From Rhabditoides inermis (lineage: Eukaryota > Nematoda > Chromadorea > Rhabditida > Rhabditidae): a DNA stretch of 64,000 bases. Both the position numbers and the translations under genes were made by a program. The DNA is taken from the NCBI GenBank assembly GCA_963966185.1, contig CAWZYM010000295.1, positions 755,001 to 819,000 of the forward strand. The letters run 5' to 3'. Shown here piece by piece: positions 11,930 to 25,567 of the stretch; position 1 is the stretch's first letter; the number at the start of each line of letters is the position of its first letter. The notes below the pieces were generated by a model that saw only the letters and a list, made by a program, of their open reading frames with translations, searched no databases and was not told the origin of the DNA.

Positions 11930-14105
11930 CTTGTGTTGGTGTTGCCTCGAGAGGTTCGGGGAGAAGGGGTGAACGGGTTTGGCGTCTCGGCCGTGATGTG
12001 GTCGACTCATCAGGCTCTGTTTGCTGTTTTGTTTGTTTGTTGTTTCCTCCATCGGTTCGGCGCAAGGTGTTGTCTAACTTCCGATTTCCATACTTGGAAT
12101 GATAGTGCAGGTGGAATCTTGGCGTCACTCACTTCTGCTAGACTTCCGAGTCTCTGTGCCTCTGGGCTTTTGAACTGTTTACTGTTTACAGCAGACAGAC
12201 CTTGTAGAGTTGTAGTAGTTCGATTATCTCTCTCTCTTTCTCTTTTTTTCTTCCTATCTCCCTCTCTCTCCCTGACATTCTCTCTCTCTATCTCTCTCCC
12301 TCATACTCTCTATTTCCTCTCCCTTCCCCCTCTCTCTATCTATCTCTCCCTCTCTTTCTCTTTCCTTGTCGCTCTCTTTGTCCTTTCCTGTCTATTTTTC
12401 TATACTATTTTCTTCCTATATTTCTCTCTTTCACTCGTCTTTTTTTATACTTCTGTCTATCTCTGTCTCACTCTAACCCCTTTTCCTTTAGACTTAGCCA
12501 GATCTATAGAATGACGTTTCGTAATCATGTTTGCACAGAGAGATACAACAGTCGCATCATCATGGTCACATCAGTCTCAGCTGCAAAAAAAGAGTGAGAA
12601 TTATCACTTTCTTCCGGCTTTACGCAATGAAACATACATCTCTGTTATATTATAAAAACGCAAACAATCCCGATTTATTGTGCCATCATAGATTCTGAAG
12701 ACACGAAGAAATTCCAGACAATTTTGCGCTCACACATTTTTGTGATCACATTGTCGATAGATATTCCGTGCGGCTGATCGTGGAATGCAACCAAAACGGA
12801 AACATAATGCAAACTTCTTCGAATTCCTGCATGTACTTGAGCATTCCTGCATCCCGCATCCTGAGTGATCCCATTGCTGCACCTCATTATCGAAATCGAA
12901 CAATTATGACAATGAGCTTATCAGTGGATGGATCGTATGCGATTGATAATGGATGAGGGTGGTGAGAATAGGATCTTTACAAACAGATTGGTTGCACTTT
13001 TGCGACGGATCACTTCCATACTGGCCACTGTCCCAGCAATAGTCTCAGTGTCATCTATGGTGTGTTCTGAGACTGTACAAAGTACAAATCCCTAGTCCTA
13101 GTAGTCCAGTAGTCTGGTAGGACCGCTCTCACTTGCAGTACACATCACGATCAATCAATCAACACTTGCATTACACACCGTTCTATTAATATCGCAGCCG
13201 GATTTAGATGAAAAAAATCAGCGGAAATTCACGCACCGTGTCTGTCTGTGATTTTGATAGTCTCGCATATCCGCATATCAAAAGATAGGAGATGAGGATT
13301 CATATATCATGAATCGCTCTGTCGTCGACAGCTTCTTAGTTTGTTTTGGATGATACGTCTGATAAGCTTGGGGAGTGCATTGACAACTGATCAGCATCCA
13401 AAACTGCGTGTTACTTATAATCCTATGAAAACTGCCATGCATTGGTAAGCCACGAAATCGTCTCACCTAGTTTGCTAACTGCAGACTTGCGTAAAGACGG
13501 AGATAACAGCTATCAGATAATTTGACAACGGGGATATGTCATATTCTGTCAGCTGACCACCACGATTCCACGATTTCACTCTCGTTTCGAAAAAAAAAGT
13601 AAGATAAGGTAAAAACGGAACGGGTGGCGAACGGCAACTCATGATCTAACGATAACACGTTTTCACCCGAGAGCAACAAACAAAAACAGTGGTTCATGGT
13701 TGCATTGGAATCATTATTCGGGTTCAACTAAGTAATATTTGACTTTTTCTGATAGATAATCTCACTTTTTCCAAGAGATAATCTCAATAGAGTGCATAAA
13801 GACAAATCGTATGATGTTTGTTTCAATGACATCACTTGTTACCTCGACGAAGACACTCATGGTCATACACCACGCCGCTCTCTCTCTATTTCTCTCTCTC
13901 TCTCTCTCGTATGACAATGAAAACCATATTGTAATAAGTTTTGTGCTTTATTAGTTGTAACAGCAACTGCAATTGTTAAGTACGGGAACATTTGCATGGA
14001 GTGGAGTGATATCACATCATTGTACATTAGGGAAACTGTTTACAATTAGCCTTGCAACATTCGGAATCTAGTGGTAGGGTGGTGTGAGCTGAGAGGGGAG
14101 ACGCG
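11930..14105. other. CT-rich then AT-rich stretch, no gene seen
   Basis: A CT-rich low-complexity tract spans about 12226-12480. The remainder to the oxidase gene is AT-rich without exons; a shorter CT tract lies at 13878-13909. Confidence 0.5.
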
Positions 14106-14109
14106 TGAT

Positions 14110-17100
14110 CTATAGCTTGGCGACTGGGGTGTCGAGAAGTAGTTGGGTGGCTTCCTCCGCGCAGCCTTGGAACAGAGTGATCCCACAACCACCATGACCG
14201 TAGTTGTGCACCACTGCCACCTGCAAACTATACAGGTAAAGGTAAAGGTAAAGGTAAAGGTGGCCCGCCGATTCAAGATGGAGGGGGTTAAAGAAAGTCT
14301 ATGCCACTACACTAGTTAGATTGAGAATACCAACATTGCATAGCGTTTTCATATCATCTTGAAGAGTGATGATCTAATGATGTATTTAGTGATCCAATTC
14401 GAGGACTCAACGCTGTTTACACTTTCTACGAGGTTAGCTGACTTTCCGGAAGGAAACAGGCCATTACTGAAATGGAAAGTCTAGGATTAGTAAAGTAAAC
14501 ACGAGTGTTTGTATTCTTTGCAAAAATTATTCACTTGAATATTTGATAATTTTATTGAATGCAAAGTACTAGATCAAAGCGCCCTTTGTTAGGTTTTTGG
14601 ATGCAACAAATGAAAGAATTGATAAATGGTTTCCCATATTGAAATGACACATTTTGAACACGAGAAAAGATGTTATTATATTATTTTATTTTTTCTAAGA
14701 AGCAATAATTTTTGATTTTCTGATAAGATGATGGTTTTCTTATGCGCAATCTTACTCGGAAAGGATTGGCAATGAATAGCGCGAGCGATATCTTTTTGGA
14801 AACGTGGACGTCTAGATGTTATCTCTGGCTAAACTGTTTTATCACTCGGAACACAAGTCTGCCACAAACCTCTCTCTTGATTCTTGATGTATTAGTGTAA
14901 AATGTTTTGAAATAATTTTCAAACTACATATTTATCTTTTCAATAAAAAAGATAAGTGATAAACGTATGATGATGTAGATGTTCACCGAAAAATGAGGAG
15001 AGAGATAACAATTCTCTGAATCACTTTTAATGATAATTCTTTTTATTGTAAACTCACACCCATAATAAACCGACATGTTTGTTGAGGGTGTTTCACATTT
15101 TCATTTTAAATGTGTATGTGTGTTTGCAAAAATATGGTCAAATCTATTTTCCAGAGGCAATCTTGGATTTCCGGTAGAATTAGCAGATAAGGAGTGATAA
15201 CTAGGCGTAGTATGACTGATAAATGCTGAAACTACATAAATCCACGTTTTATGGAGTTCGGAAACGCTGGCTCACTGATGCAGTGTGTGCGATAACGATA
15301 TTTTGCAATATTGTGAAAGAAAGTGACTTATGGATATACGAGAACAATCAGCGAGAGAGGAAGAACCCAGCAATACTTACAGGTTAAACCTACATATGTA
15401 GCTATGCTGGATATAACCTGTCTGTCAAATCTGTCTTTGATTCTGGTAGTGAAAAAAAATAATAAAAAAAAGTTTCTGGGTAGAGTACAGACCTTCTTTC
15501 CATTCACAATGATAGTATTCTTCTCGAGTCGAACTCCTTTCTCTCGGTACGGTCTGAGTCCAACGTGGTGCGACAGAATCGTGGCCGTCTGAAAAACAAC
15601 TATAAATCAAATGTTATACAATACATTCACGTTCCCACGAAACCCACGCATGCTACGTAGATGCGTTGTATTTTGTTTTGACATTTTTAATAAAGTAAAG
15701 TTCATGAAAATGTACACGAAAAAAACTACGATAATATGCGCTTTGTCTGTGTTGACTGTCTGCTTTGTGAGTAACGAAGAAACAGGATCTAATAAATAGT
15801 TCTTTTCCACAGTATGAATTTGAATACCGTTTAATTTAATACAGGTGTCATGCATTTACAATTGCAAGATTTACAATTTTGGTCTAGTGGTCGAATGCGT
15901 AACGAAAATGTTTCAAGAAATGCACCGTAATTGTATTGCGGAATCGCGCTTGAGTGGCCTGATGAGTGATGGTCACGTCTATTTTAACACAATATTGTCT
16001 AATAGCGTTACGCACCGAGTCGCGTGGTTGTAATACGTATACGTCTCTCCCGATAACGATATCTATTCAGCGAACAGTGAAATATAAGTGTAAGTAATAA
16101 CGGTAATTGCACTCGCAGAATTGCGTCAGAGAAACAGCGACTGTTTGGACCCGAGCTGGGTGCAGGGTGCACCCACAAAGTGATATGAAAGAGGGGACGG
16201 ATATGGTAATTAAAAAGAAACAAAAAGAAACAAATAAACAACAACCGTACCTCGAGAGCGGGGCAGACCTTCCTTGCCCTCTGCAGGATCTGGTCGGCAG
16301 TTGCTTGGTCGACAGTCGTGTCCCATTCGTCCATTTCATGAGTACCTCCAACCACCAGAGAATCCGAGCTGAAGGAAACCATCATATATCACTTTAATTG
16401 ATATTTGGACAACGAGGAAATTTGAACGGGTCATGAAGTGAAATCCTCACATCTTAAACTTCACAGGATATGATTTTTAATGACAACTATAACTATTTCC
16501 ATTACTTTTTGAACAGGTTTCGTCGCCACAATGATATGATGTTGTTTTTCAATAGAAAAAAAGCAACAATAATTATTTTTCCACTTATTTTCTATTTCGA
16601 AGTGTCATCAAATCTGTAACTCGTCAGGAATATTGTTATACGTTAGCAAATAGAGTGCATATGAGGAGGGCTTACTCCGCTAACTTCTTATCTTTCACCG
16701 TTAAAACTTGGCTCCGATGTCTTTCCGTAGATTGCGTTTGCGTTATTCCGATACTTATAGGATAAACGTTGTTCCTATCGGCTATTGATCATCCACTGCC
16801 TTGTGTCTTACTTCTCGTACTTTCTATCGGCCACAGTGTGGGTGGTCGAAAGTGGAGGGTTAGCCATATGTACTTCCTGTGACAAACACGAGAAAAAACC
16901 ACATTGAATAGGCGCGTATTTTTTGTCGGAGTCTTCAAATCTCTCGTAATACGTGTGAGGACGGTTTACCTTGATAACTCAAGTATATGTATAGATTAGA
17001 TGAGTAAGTTATTATTCACCTCATTGTCTGATGCTTCAATCCTAGGTACTATTCATCGGCTTAGATTTTTCGGCTACAGTGTTGGCAGTCGGAAGTGGAG

Positions 17101-19987
17101 GGTTAGCTATAATTCCTGATAAAAAACGAAGAAAAAACGCTTCAGACAAAGTCCTAATAACATTTAATAACTCATTTAAAACAAAGAAAAAGGAGAGAAA
17201 AAAGCTCCAGACAATGTTCTAATAACATCTAATAACTCATCAACATGACAAACAGTTTTAAAGGAACAGTGGCGACTTATTTCTGCCACAACCTGCCACA
17301 ACTCCTCATTTTCACACGAGCAAAACATTTTGCGGTGACCGGATTCGAACCCGCGAAGCTCGGGGGTCATAACGCAGCGCACATGCACTGAGCCATGAAG
17401 CAAGTGAAAGGACGTCGTTCATTTGCGCTTATGTCTCCGACCCCAACGTGCAGTAATGAAGCGTTGGCGGGTAATTCCAATTTTCGTCTGCATCCTTGGC
17501 AGAGGCAGATTCGAAAGTGACGCAGAAACGTCGTTCTTTCGCGAAAATTGAAATTGTGTTAGGTTAATATATTTTTGAATAATGCTCCGAGTCAAAAATA
17601 AGTCGCCACTGTTCCTTTGCACGTTCGGGTCGGAGAGAGAAGCGCAAATGAACGACGCCCTCTCGCTTGCTTCATGGCTCAGTGCATGTGTGCTGCGTTG
17701 TGGCCCCCGAGCTTCGCGGGTTCGATTCCGGTTACTGTCAATTGTTTTGCTCGTGTGAGGAGGCAGGTTGTGGCAGAAATAAGTCGCCACTGTTCCTTTA
17801 ATATTAATAGCCTTTTTCCTATGTTTTTCAATACAGTGCGTTTTTCCCGTGTGAAAGGGAGTATGTGTGTATGTAAAGTGTGAACCTTTGCCCGTGATTA
17901 GTGATAAGACGATAGTCTGATTCAGCTGATGCGATCGGTTCCGGTGAACAATGCAACAAAGTCAACCCGCCACGCGAGAGAGCGGCGAGAGAGTGTGCGA
18001 TCGGAGAGAACCAGACACACGCGAACACAAAATCGAGAGTGTAGTGAACCCATCACATGCTGCCGAAAAATCGTCGAGAGCAGTGCGCGCGCGTGGCAAA
18101 CCGGAATCTCGACGCTCTCTCGTCGCCGCCTTTCCGTCTGACTCTCTCCGATTGCGCACTGTCTTGCCGCTCTGTCGCTCTGTGTCTCGTGAGAATAGGC
18201 TGTCGTGAAGGTCGTGAACCCTGTCTGCCATTCGGACAACGCCCGCTTCTCTCCCCTCTCACTTCTAACCGCAATTGTTTATATTTTACATATATTTTGA
18301 TTATCATAGTATATTTTACATATAGTTTGATTATCATTTTAATCGAATGCGCTGTCTAATAATATGATTATCAAAGTTTACACTATTGGCAGTGCTACAC
18401 TTGGTCAGAAGTATTGAAAGTTCTAAGATGAGCAGTGATTGAGTGATCAACGCCTTTCTAATGATGTTGTTGTTGAGTGAGTGAAGGAGGAAACTAGTTT
18501 GTCTGGAAGAGGGAAGAGACGATTATTAGTGAGACCTTCTTTCCGCGAGTGCACATCCAATTCACCAATTCCCCTATTCCAACCACTTCCATGTTGCACT
18601 TTGCTAATCGTGTGATCCGAGTGGTCCGCAAGATGAACGATAATGTGTGCTAACTGTTCTCTACTACATACTCCATTAGAAACTACTTTTGACTGACTAA
18701 CTGTTGGTCAAAGTGACGGACTTTTACGACATCCACCATTCACACATTTCTTGTTGCCGACGTTTTTTCGTTTGAATAGTTCAGAGTTCACACCCATGCG
18801 TTTATTTTGTTTTCAGAATGAACCTGCTGCTCTCTTTCATGCTGGAGATGCAAACAGCGTCCAAGCTTATTCCCATCGTTCTCCTCTTCATTCTCAGGTC
18901 ATTCACACTGCCGCAGGTGAGTCTTGTTTGTTTGTTCGTTTGTTTGTTTACACACCTGTTTATTTGTTTAATGTGTTCTAGCCAGTGGAAGCGGACTCTC
19001 TTCAAGTTTTGTGCAGGGATCAAGATGTTGATGTGAGTTAACAGTTATGTTCGCAAATTTTATTTCAAGTTATCTCTCATTTGATTGACAAAACATATAT
19101 CCATCAGATCCTCCTTGAGACATTGTCAACATATTTAATGTTTTGTAATTTCAACTTCGTGAAACGTAGGGTTGTTAACTAACAAAGTCGATTTTTTTGA
19201 TGTCTGAAGAGTATCGAATGGGTGGGATTCATTATTTGTGACCACGTACAAAAATGACTACTCATTGTTGCCCAAAACGAAATTGGTTAAATTACCAAAC
19301 AGTGAAACGTATTTTAAACATCTTCATTTCAATGTGTTATAACAATGGTGACCGAACGTAATGTCCATTTCAGTATTCTCATTGGTTGTCTCAGAATTAA
19401 CAGAACAGTGAAACGTATATTGATATCTGAATTTCAATGCAATATCATAATGTAACTCCTTTTCAGTGTCCCCACTGGGTATCTAATGGCTGCGATGACT
19501 GGTTGAAGTCGGCCTGCCCTGTGAGCTGCAGCCAGTGCACCCTATTCAAGGAGGAACTGGGGAAAGGAGAGAGCATGGTGCAGCTTTTCTACAGTTTATC
19601 TCTCTTTTTTCCTTATTATTCATGTTCTGGTGAAGAAGAAAGTGAGAATAATTGAATGGATTGTTATATTTATAGGTCCGCTCCTCTCTGCCCGCCTGCG
19701 CCGATCGATCGCCGATGTGTCAAAAATGGAAGGTATGTTTATTTTTTAGAAATAAATTTGATCGTATTAGTTCTTACAAAGATAGCATAATAAATTTGAT
19801 CGTATTAGTTCTTACAAAGAAAGTGGAAGGTCAGTTCTATTTTTTAAATCAATATTTGTGTTAGCATTTATTATTTCAGGAAGAGGGCCGTTGTCGGGAA
19901 GCGCGGACTCAGGAGAGGTGTTGCAAGATGTGCAGGGCAAAGTGATTGACATCCCCCCTTCTAGCTCTCTCTCTCTCTCTCTTTCTT

Positions 19988-20024
<37 letters not shown>

Positions 20025-20039
20025 TTCTCTCTCTTTCTT

Positions 20040-20083
<44 letters not shown>

Positions 20084-22819
20084 TCTTTCTCTCCAACAGT
20101 TCCTGACTACTACGTGCCAACTTCCATTCGTTGATTCTACAAGTACATATGCGCATATCCATTAGACACTGCTCTCTTGCACCCGGAAACTTCTCTGTTT
20201 TCTCGTTTTACCAGTCTTTTCACGGGTCCACACTACACCATTCCACTCCCGCTCAATTCTGTTTCATAATGGTTAGATGTTGTGGTTAGATGTTTTATCT
20301 GGAGTACCTCAAGGAAGTGTTGTAGGTCCTCTCATGTTCTTGTTGTATGTCAACGATATCGGAGACGTTATCGAACATAGTAAATTTCACATTTATGCAG
20401 ACGATCTGAAACTCTACCTGTCATCGAGTACTCCCTGTTTCGAGTCAAAATTGATATCCGATCTTCGTCGGATAGCTAAATTTTTCATTGACAGACAAAT
20501 GAAACTGTCAGTTTCTAAATGTGAGTGTATGCATTTTGGCAAGAATAATCCTATGTATTCATACACATGTGAGGGTCAACCTTTACGTTCGGTTCGTAAT
20601 ATACGATCTAGGTATTCAACTCAATTTTGACCTCAGTCCCGACAGTCATATTTCAAAACAAGTACGAAAAGCATCTGCCCTTGCTATACTTGTTCCGCGG
20701 ACTTTCTCCTATTCGAAAGATTTATATAGAAATTTCTTCATATACAAAATCAGACCGATTCTCGAATGCGGCAGTGAAGTGTTGTGTCTAATGAACAAAA
20801 CTTTCACGAATGCATTGGAAAAGACACAACGAAAGTTCACAAAGGCAATATTTCCGAAAATGAGCTACGCGAACCGTCTCGAGTCTCTCCAACTCGAAAC
20901 ACTATATATGCGTAGAATAAAAAGCAACCTTACCCTAGCACATAGCTATATGTATGGATATATCAAGTCAGAAAACCCTTTTGACGTCATTGATTCCAAG
21001 TCAAGATCATCTAGGAACCGTTCCAATGGGTATAAACTTTACAGTAACGCCAAAAACACGATTCAACAATCTTTTATAATTCATTCGGTTGTTAACACTT
21101 GGAACTTGCTTCCTCAAACCGTTGTAAATATCCCCGATAAACACCAATTCAGAAAGAGCTTAAATAATCATATAAATTTCCATAGTAAAAACGGCACTAT
21201 TTTCAGTTCACTTAAAATACAAGACCCCACTAATCTCTAAAATATGAAGCTGGGGCAACTCTTATTCAGAAGTGGTGACAAACGGCACATATAGACCGTT
21301 TTTCTCACTAACTTTTATCTCGTTTCGGGTGATGAGATTGCACTTTCCCTACATAGATCATGTTAACTCTGATTTCTGGGGAGAGTGCGGTTGTACCGGG
21401 TCGCAGGGATACGGACCGACGACGGGGGCTGCTGTGCCGCCCGATCATCGTATTGTATCCCCTTCTCTTATCCCGTGTTATCACCACAAATTCATATGAA
21501 TAAACTATATATATATAATGTAATTTGTTATTTGTACTTGTAATTCTAATAAAGTGTTCCTATCTTACAATCATGAGTGATGTTATATAATGATGAGATG
21601 AGCGAACTCACTTCATGAGAATGTAGCTTTGATCGGTGAGATAGAAGTGCTTCACTTGCGGGCAACGTACTCGGATCACCTATAATAAGACACTTTAGAT
21701 GTTTAGTTAGTTCTTGAAACATTTTCATTTTGTATTTGCTCGGTAGCTGTTCTATGAAATATTCCATTTTGCAATGCGTACCATTTACATTTTTCCTTCC
21801 ATCGAATTAACATGTTTGTATATGCAACAATTAGGATTTGATCAACTACAAAGGTTTTTCTGGGATTGAATTATCAAAACGAAGTTGTTGTGACTTCTCT
21901 GCAAATTTTCTTGTGGAAATCAAGCGTCAATTCAATTCTACAATCTCGAAAACATACATAATGTATAATACATTATTAGTTTATGAAACATTACTTCAGA
22001 TGAATAAAGATATTATTGCACATTAATATTAAGAAAATAAATACATTCAAACGATTATTTAGTAACTTAATATAGAGGGACTTGAATTTTTTTGCACGAT
22101 ACTATAACATAAAAATTCATAAGATACCTGTCCCCTGACGGGTCGGATATGAGTGTCTGCCACGAGCTGAGCAGCTCCCAGACCACAACAGTTCACAACA
22201 GCGTCACACTGAAAAAAAACACATATGATTCATATCATATGAATGTTCCACAGCAAAGAAGAATTAACCACGATATCAAGTATGCAAGAAAAAAAATGTG
22301 AATACTAGAATGATGAAGTGATTTCTTGTCTCAAAAGCAGTCGAAGAATTGTGAAATGTTGTGCCTATGATTATGGAGGATAGTAAACAATGTAAACATT
22401 TTCAGAAATTTCATATGTGTTCTGATCAATACGGCATTACGCGTTTCTTTTCCGCACATCACAACTATGTCAATACTAACTTTGGTGATTTCGACCGCCT
22501 GCTGGAGCGAGTCGAGCTTCAGATCAACGAACGAACCACCGGCGGAGAGGAATCTGATGGGATTATTATGAAATCATGTTAACTTCATAGAACACAGAGA
22601 ATGTTAATAAGAAAAAGCTACATTCTAGGAATTTTTTTTCAAACAGGTATGTAACAACGGAACGGAATTGTTGTTTACTGATCACGCACGCTTTCAAACA
22701 TACGAGAAACGTATTCCAGTTAAAAGAAAACATTGACTCACTTTTCTTCCAAATACGCGAGGTGGTCCTTGGTCTCGAGGAAGAGGGTGGTGAAGAAGAA
22801 ACCGTGCCTGTGAGAGGGA

Positions 22820-22864
<45 letters not shown>

Positions 22865-22975
22865 CCCTCTCTCTCCATCCCTCTCCCGCTCTCTCTTCCT
22901 CTCTCTCTCTCTCTCTCTCCCCTCTCTCTCTCCCCTCCCTCTCTTTCCTTTTTCTCTATTTATCTTTATCTCTCA

Positions 22976-23027
<52 letters not shown>

Positions 23028-24820
23028 CCTCTCACCCTTTCTCTCCCCTCTTTTCCCCTCCCTCCCTCCCCCTCTCTCCTCTCACTTAACATTTTCCAGG
23101 TGTGTCGCCCTTCTCACTTCCTCCTCCGATAGCTCATTGAAGTTGTACACCAGAGGAGCCCAGAACGGAACCGGGATTTTCTACAACAACAAAAAACGTT
23201 TTTACTGCCAATATGTAGTGAAAAATCTTTTTTTCAATTGTACACATATGTATGAAGCTATATGTATAAAACCATTTTTAGTTTCGAGTGCCAGCAATTT
23301 TCTCGTGTGCAATGATGCGAACATACACTTATACATTGAGTTTGTGAAAAAAGATCTTACAAACTAACACATGTCACGGACCTGCTTGTTGAACTGCCAC
23401 CCGCTCTGCGTGCCTGCCCCCCGGCTGTCCGGCTTTCGGGTGAGGGCGGAGATGTAGGACCACGTGCGGGACGCCCACTGCCTGAGAATGTAAGGGGGGA
23501 CTTCTGCCTGCGACATCTAGATCTAACTGACAGATCATGCGTGTTTCAACCATGCTCCGTTTTCAGATACGGAATGATGCTCAATGATGTTGGCTCCGTT
23601 TTTTGAGCGGTGTTATCACAAGACGATAGTGTAACATGAAGATGTACATACATGATTTTCTCCGTGGGCGTCTGTCCGAACAGGTGTGGTTCGAAGAATC
23701 CGGCGGCGACGTTGGAAGTGACGGAGGGGGTGCGGGAGGAGGAGATGACAGTCACCTGGGTGATGGAATATAAGTCGGGTTCAATTGTTTTTTTTCGCAA
23801 AGTTATAGAGAACTTTGAAACTGGCAACTAATGCGACTGAAATTGCAAAACTGTCTATGGTAGATATTTAACAACTTTTGATGCAAAATCGCTCTTGAAA
23901 TTCTGTGAATGAATTGTAAAATAGTTCGAAAATGAAACGAACTATCAATTTCCAAGTGTTCTGTCTTGTGTTCTGTAAAATAGGCCCATGGACAGCCCAT
24001 GGACAACTTTGCAGAAGTGCAGCGAGAACTCATCTGCACAATCGGCCCTGGGCCGATTTTGCAGATGAGAGAGCAGCGCAAGCGTGGATGGCCTAGTGGT
24101 ATCGTTGTGCAATCTGCGCGCTCGCTTCTTGGGATCGAGTCCCGCGCTCGGCGAATGTTTTGCCAAGACAAGCTATCAGGTCTGTCTGCAAAATCGGCCG
24201 AGGGCCGATAATGCAGATGGTTCTGCCCTCTTTGTCTGCGATTCGTCTGTAAAATCGGCCCTGGGCTGATTTTACAAACTGTCTGAATTTCGCCTGCAAA
24301 ATCGGCCCAGGGCCGATTCTGCAGATGAGTTCTCGCTGCACTTCTGCAAAGTTGTCCATGGGCTGTCCATGGGCCTATTTTACAATGCAAAGACAGAATG
24401 TTTTGGATTTTCAGAAACTTTTACTATTTGAAAACGTGATTTGCATTTTTTTTAATGATGGTATGAATTTGCAAACTTTAGTCGCAATATTTACCTATTT
24501 CATAGTTTTCCATATTATTGCGAAAAAGACAATTGAGCTCGACTTATATGACATTGCTATACAGATTATGCGTTCGATGTTATCTCGAAGGTGAAACGTG
24601 TTTTCGCAGAAATCTTGGAAAAAAACGAGTGACTGTGTGAGTAACGAACTAACATGACACTTCATTATACATATGTGGAAAGAATACTCGTTTTATATTC
24701 ACAAATTAACAAAACACTACGAAATAAGATGAACTATACCTTCGTACCGGGTGCTTTCTTCTGTATTTCGACCGCTGTCGACATTCCGACTATGCCTGCG
24801 CCCACCACACAAACGTGCAT
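14110..24820 (-). CDS. D-amino-acid / D-aspartate oxidase, copy 1 (FAD enzyme)
   Basis: Oxidises D-amino acids to 2-oxo acids with release of ammonia and H2O2, normally in peroxisomes. Eleven exons: 24740-24820, 23652-23755, 23382-23481, 23086-23180, 22742-22807, 22481-22553, 22128-22208, 21612-21679, 16251-16368, 15493-15588, 14110-14220; 331 codons with stop, the usual family length. The N-terminus [16 protein letters not shown] is the dinucleotide-binding fold (GxGxxG). [19 protein letters not shown] and RPVRGQ follow. The last exon carries the family signature HNYGHGGCG followed by GCAEEA. The C-terminus ends in AKL, a peroxisomal PTS1-type tripeptide. The start ATG follows a TTCAG acceptor, suggesting trans-splicing. 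Intron 8 is 5.2 kb and holds a retroelement, SINE-like repeats and an antisense gene. Aspartate versus neutral specificity cannot be decided here. Confidence 0.88.
14231..14263 (+). repeat. GGTAAA hexamer repeat
   Basis: About five tandem copies of AGGTAA in the last intron of oxidase copy 1, 11 bp from the exon boundary. Confidence 0.8.
17258..17801. mobile_element. inverted pair of tRNA-like SINE units
   Basis: Two copies of one unit face each other (17258-17465 and 17590-17801), about 90% alike. Each runs from AAAGGAACAGTGGCGACTTA through a tRNA-like core with an A-box-like TGGCTCAGTGCATG and a B-box-like GGGTTCGATTCC (17669-17737 on the plus strand; mirrored at 17333-17400), then TTTTGCTCGTGTGA. 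The 17.59-17.80 kb unit is also bounded by direct repeats of AAGTCGCCACTGTTCCTTT. The acceptor stem does not pair well, so this is not a functional tRNA gene. It sits in intron 8 of the oxidase. Confidence 0.7.
18818..19945 (+). CDS. secreted protein with two ShKT domains, nested in an intron
   Basis: Five exons (18818-18916, 18982-19032, 19467-19577, 19676-19732, 19880-19945) give 127 aa and an exact frame. Residues 1 to about 33 are a leader with a hydrophobic core ([12 protein letters not shown]). Then come two ShKT-type six-cysteine modules: [16 protein letters not shown]...CPVSCSQC and [17 protein letters not shown]...CCKMC. ShKT modules are common in nematode secreted proteins, as a potassium-channel-binding fold or as appendages of proteases and peroxidases. 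Here they stand alone, so the target is unknown. The ATG lies just after TTTTCAG, a likely trans-splice site. The gene lies wholly inside intron 8 of the antisense oxidase gene, so expression of the two may interfere. Confidence 0.75.
19967..20095 (+). repeat. CT/CTTT microsatellite
   Basis: Pure pyrimidine CT tract with CTTT interruptions directly downstream of the ShKT gene stop. Confidence 0.95.
20277..21510 (+). mobile_element. 5'-truncated non-LTR retrotransposon, frameshifted RT
   Basis: The reverse-transcriptase palm is partly present: [21 protein letters not shown], then the catalytic YADD at about 20395. The frame breaks near 20600 and continues in another frame to TAA at 21240 (thumb/tail part with [13 protein letters not shown] and TWNLLPQTV). 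The 5' half of RT and any endonuclease are missing. The 3' side ends in AATAAA-like and TATATATA sequence near 21500. It is closely related to the element at 27.6-29 kb. A defective copy lying in intron 8 of oxidase copy 1, on the opposite strand. Confidence 0.85.
22825..23080 (+). repeat. long CT-rich tract in oxidase intron 4
   Basis: CT microsatellites with CCCT interruptions fill almost the whole intron between exons 4 and 5 of oxidase copy 1. Read on the gene's strand it is a GA-rich intron. Confidence 0.95.
23974..24384. mobile_element. palindromic fold-back element with tRNA-like core
   Basis: Terminal inverted repeats of about 100 bp begin TGTAAAATAGGCCCATGGAC and end in the mirror sequence. 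Inside are several copies of the palindrome AATCGGCCCTGGGCCGATT. The centre (about 24085-24160) has an A-box-like TGGCCTAGTGG and a B-box-like GGGATCGAGTCCC, followed by TTTTGCCAAG. It lies in intron 1 of oxidase copy 1. No coding capacity. Confidence 0.8.
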
Positions 24821-25567
24821 CGTACCTGAATGAATATGTTTTCAGAGCCTGAAGGCCTGGTCAGAGTGAACCTAGAACGACCCAAAGAATAAGAGTAAGA
24901 AAGGTTCAGAATGTTAATTTACCCTAATAATGACTGAAACAGAAACTGAGCTGTGGTAAAAGAGCATTTTGAGAGGTCAGAACGGTTTGAGGGTTTGACA
25001 TTTTGAGCGGCCAAAGTAGAGGCCAGACCACTCTGGCCGCTACTTGAATAGCGCGCTTCAAACTGATGTCTTTGACGCTGCAGGTATGTATAGTAGAGAC
25101 TGAACAATGAACGATCGATAGCGTTCAAGGCACTTTCCACGTAAAAATTGCAATAGTAGAGTCACTCGCACAATAATACATGTTTCTCACGTATTCATTT
25201 CATAGAAACGCGAACAACCGAAAGGAACCAATTGAGAAATTATTGGACAGAGATGGACAACTGATATGGTGAGAGATAAAGATAACAACAAATCAATGTG
25301 ATTACCGCGATGTATGAGATAAGATGATAATAATCGCGGAACGAGAAAGCGAATCTGTTCTTTTCTCAACAACACAAAGCACTTTTTCATGGATATCTTT
25401 ATTGATGTTATTTGTTATTGAGCAAGTTGTAAAGGAAATGCACAAAACAAAAAGTGAAGCGGTTGATCGAGTCTCATGGAAACATTTATTGAGTGTTATT
25501 TTATTGAGCAAAAGGATGAAGGAAAGGCACAAAATCAATAATCAATGAGGATAATAGAGTACACAGT

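Noticed and set aside
17333..17737. True tRNA genes
   Set aside because: A- and B-box-like sequences are present, but acceptor stems do not pair and the units are repetitive; called SINE-like instead.
17922..18360. Six overlapping open frames on both strands
   Set aside because: A stop-poor GC-richer patch gives frames everywhere; none shows domains, splice partners or a signal peptide.
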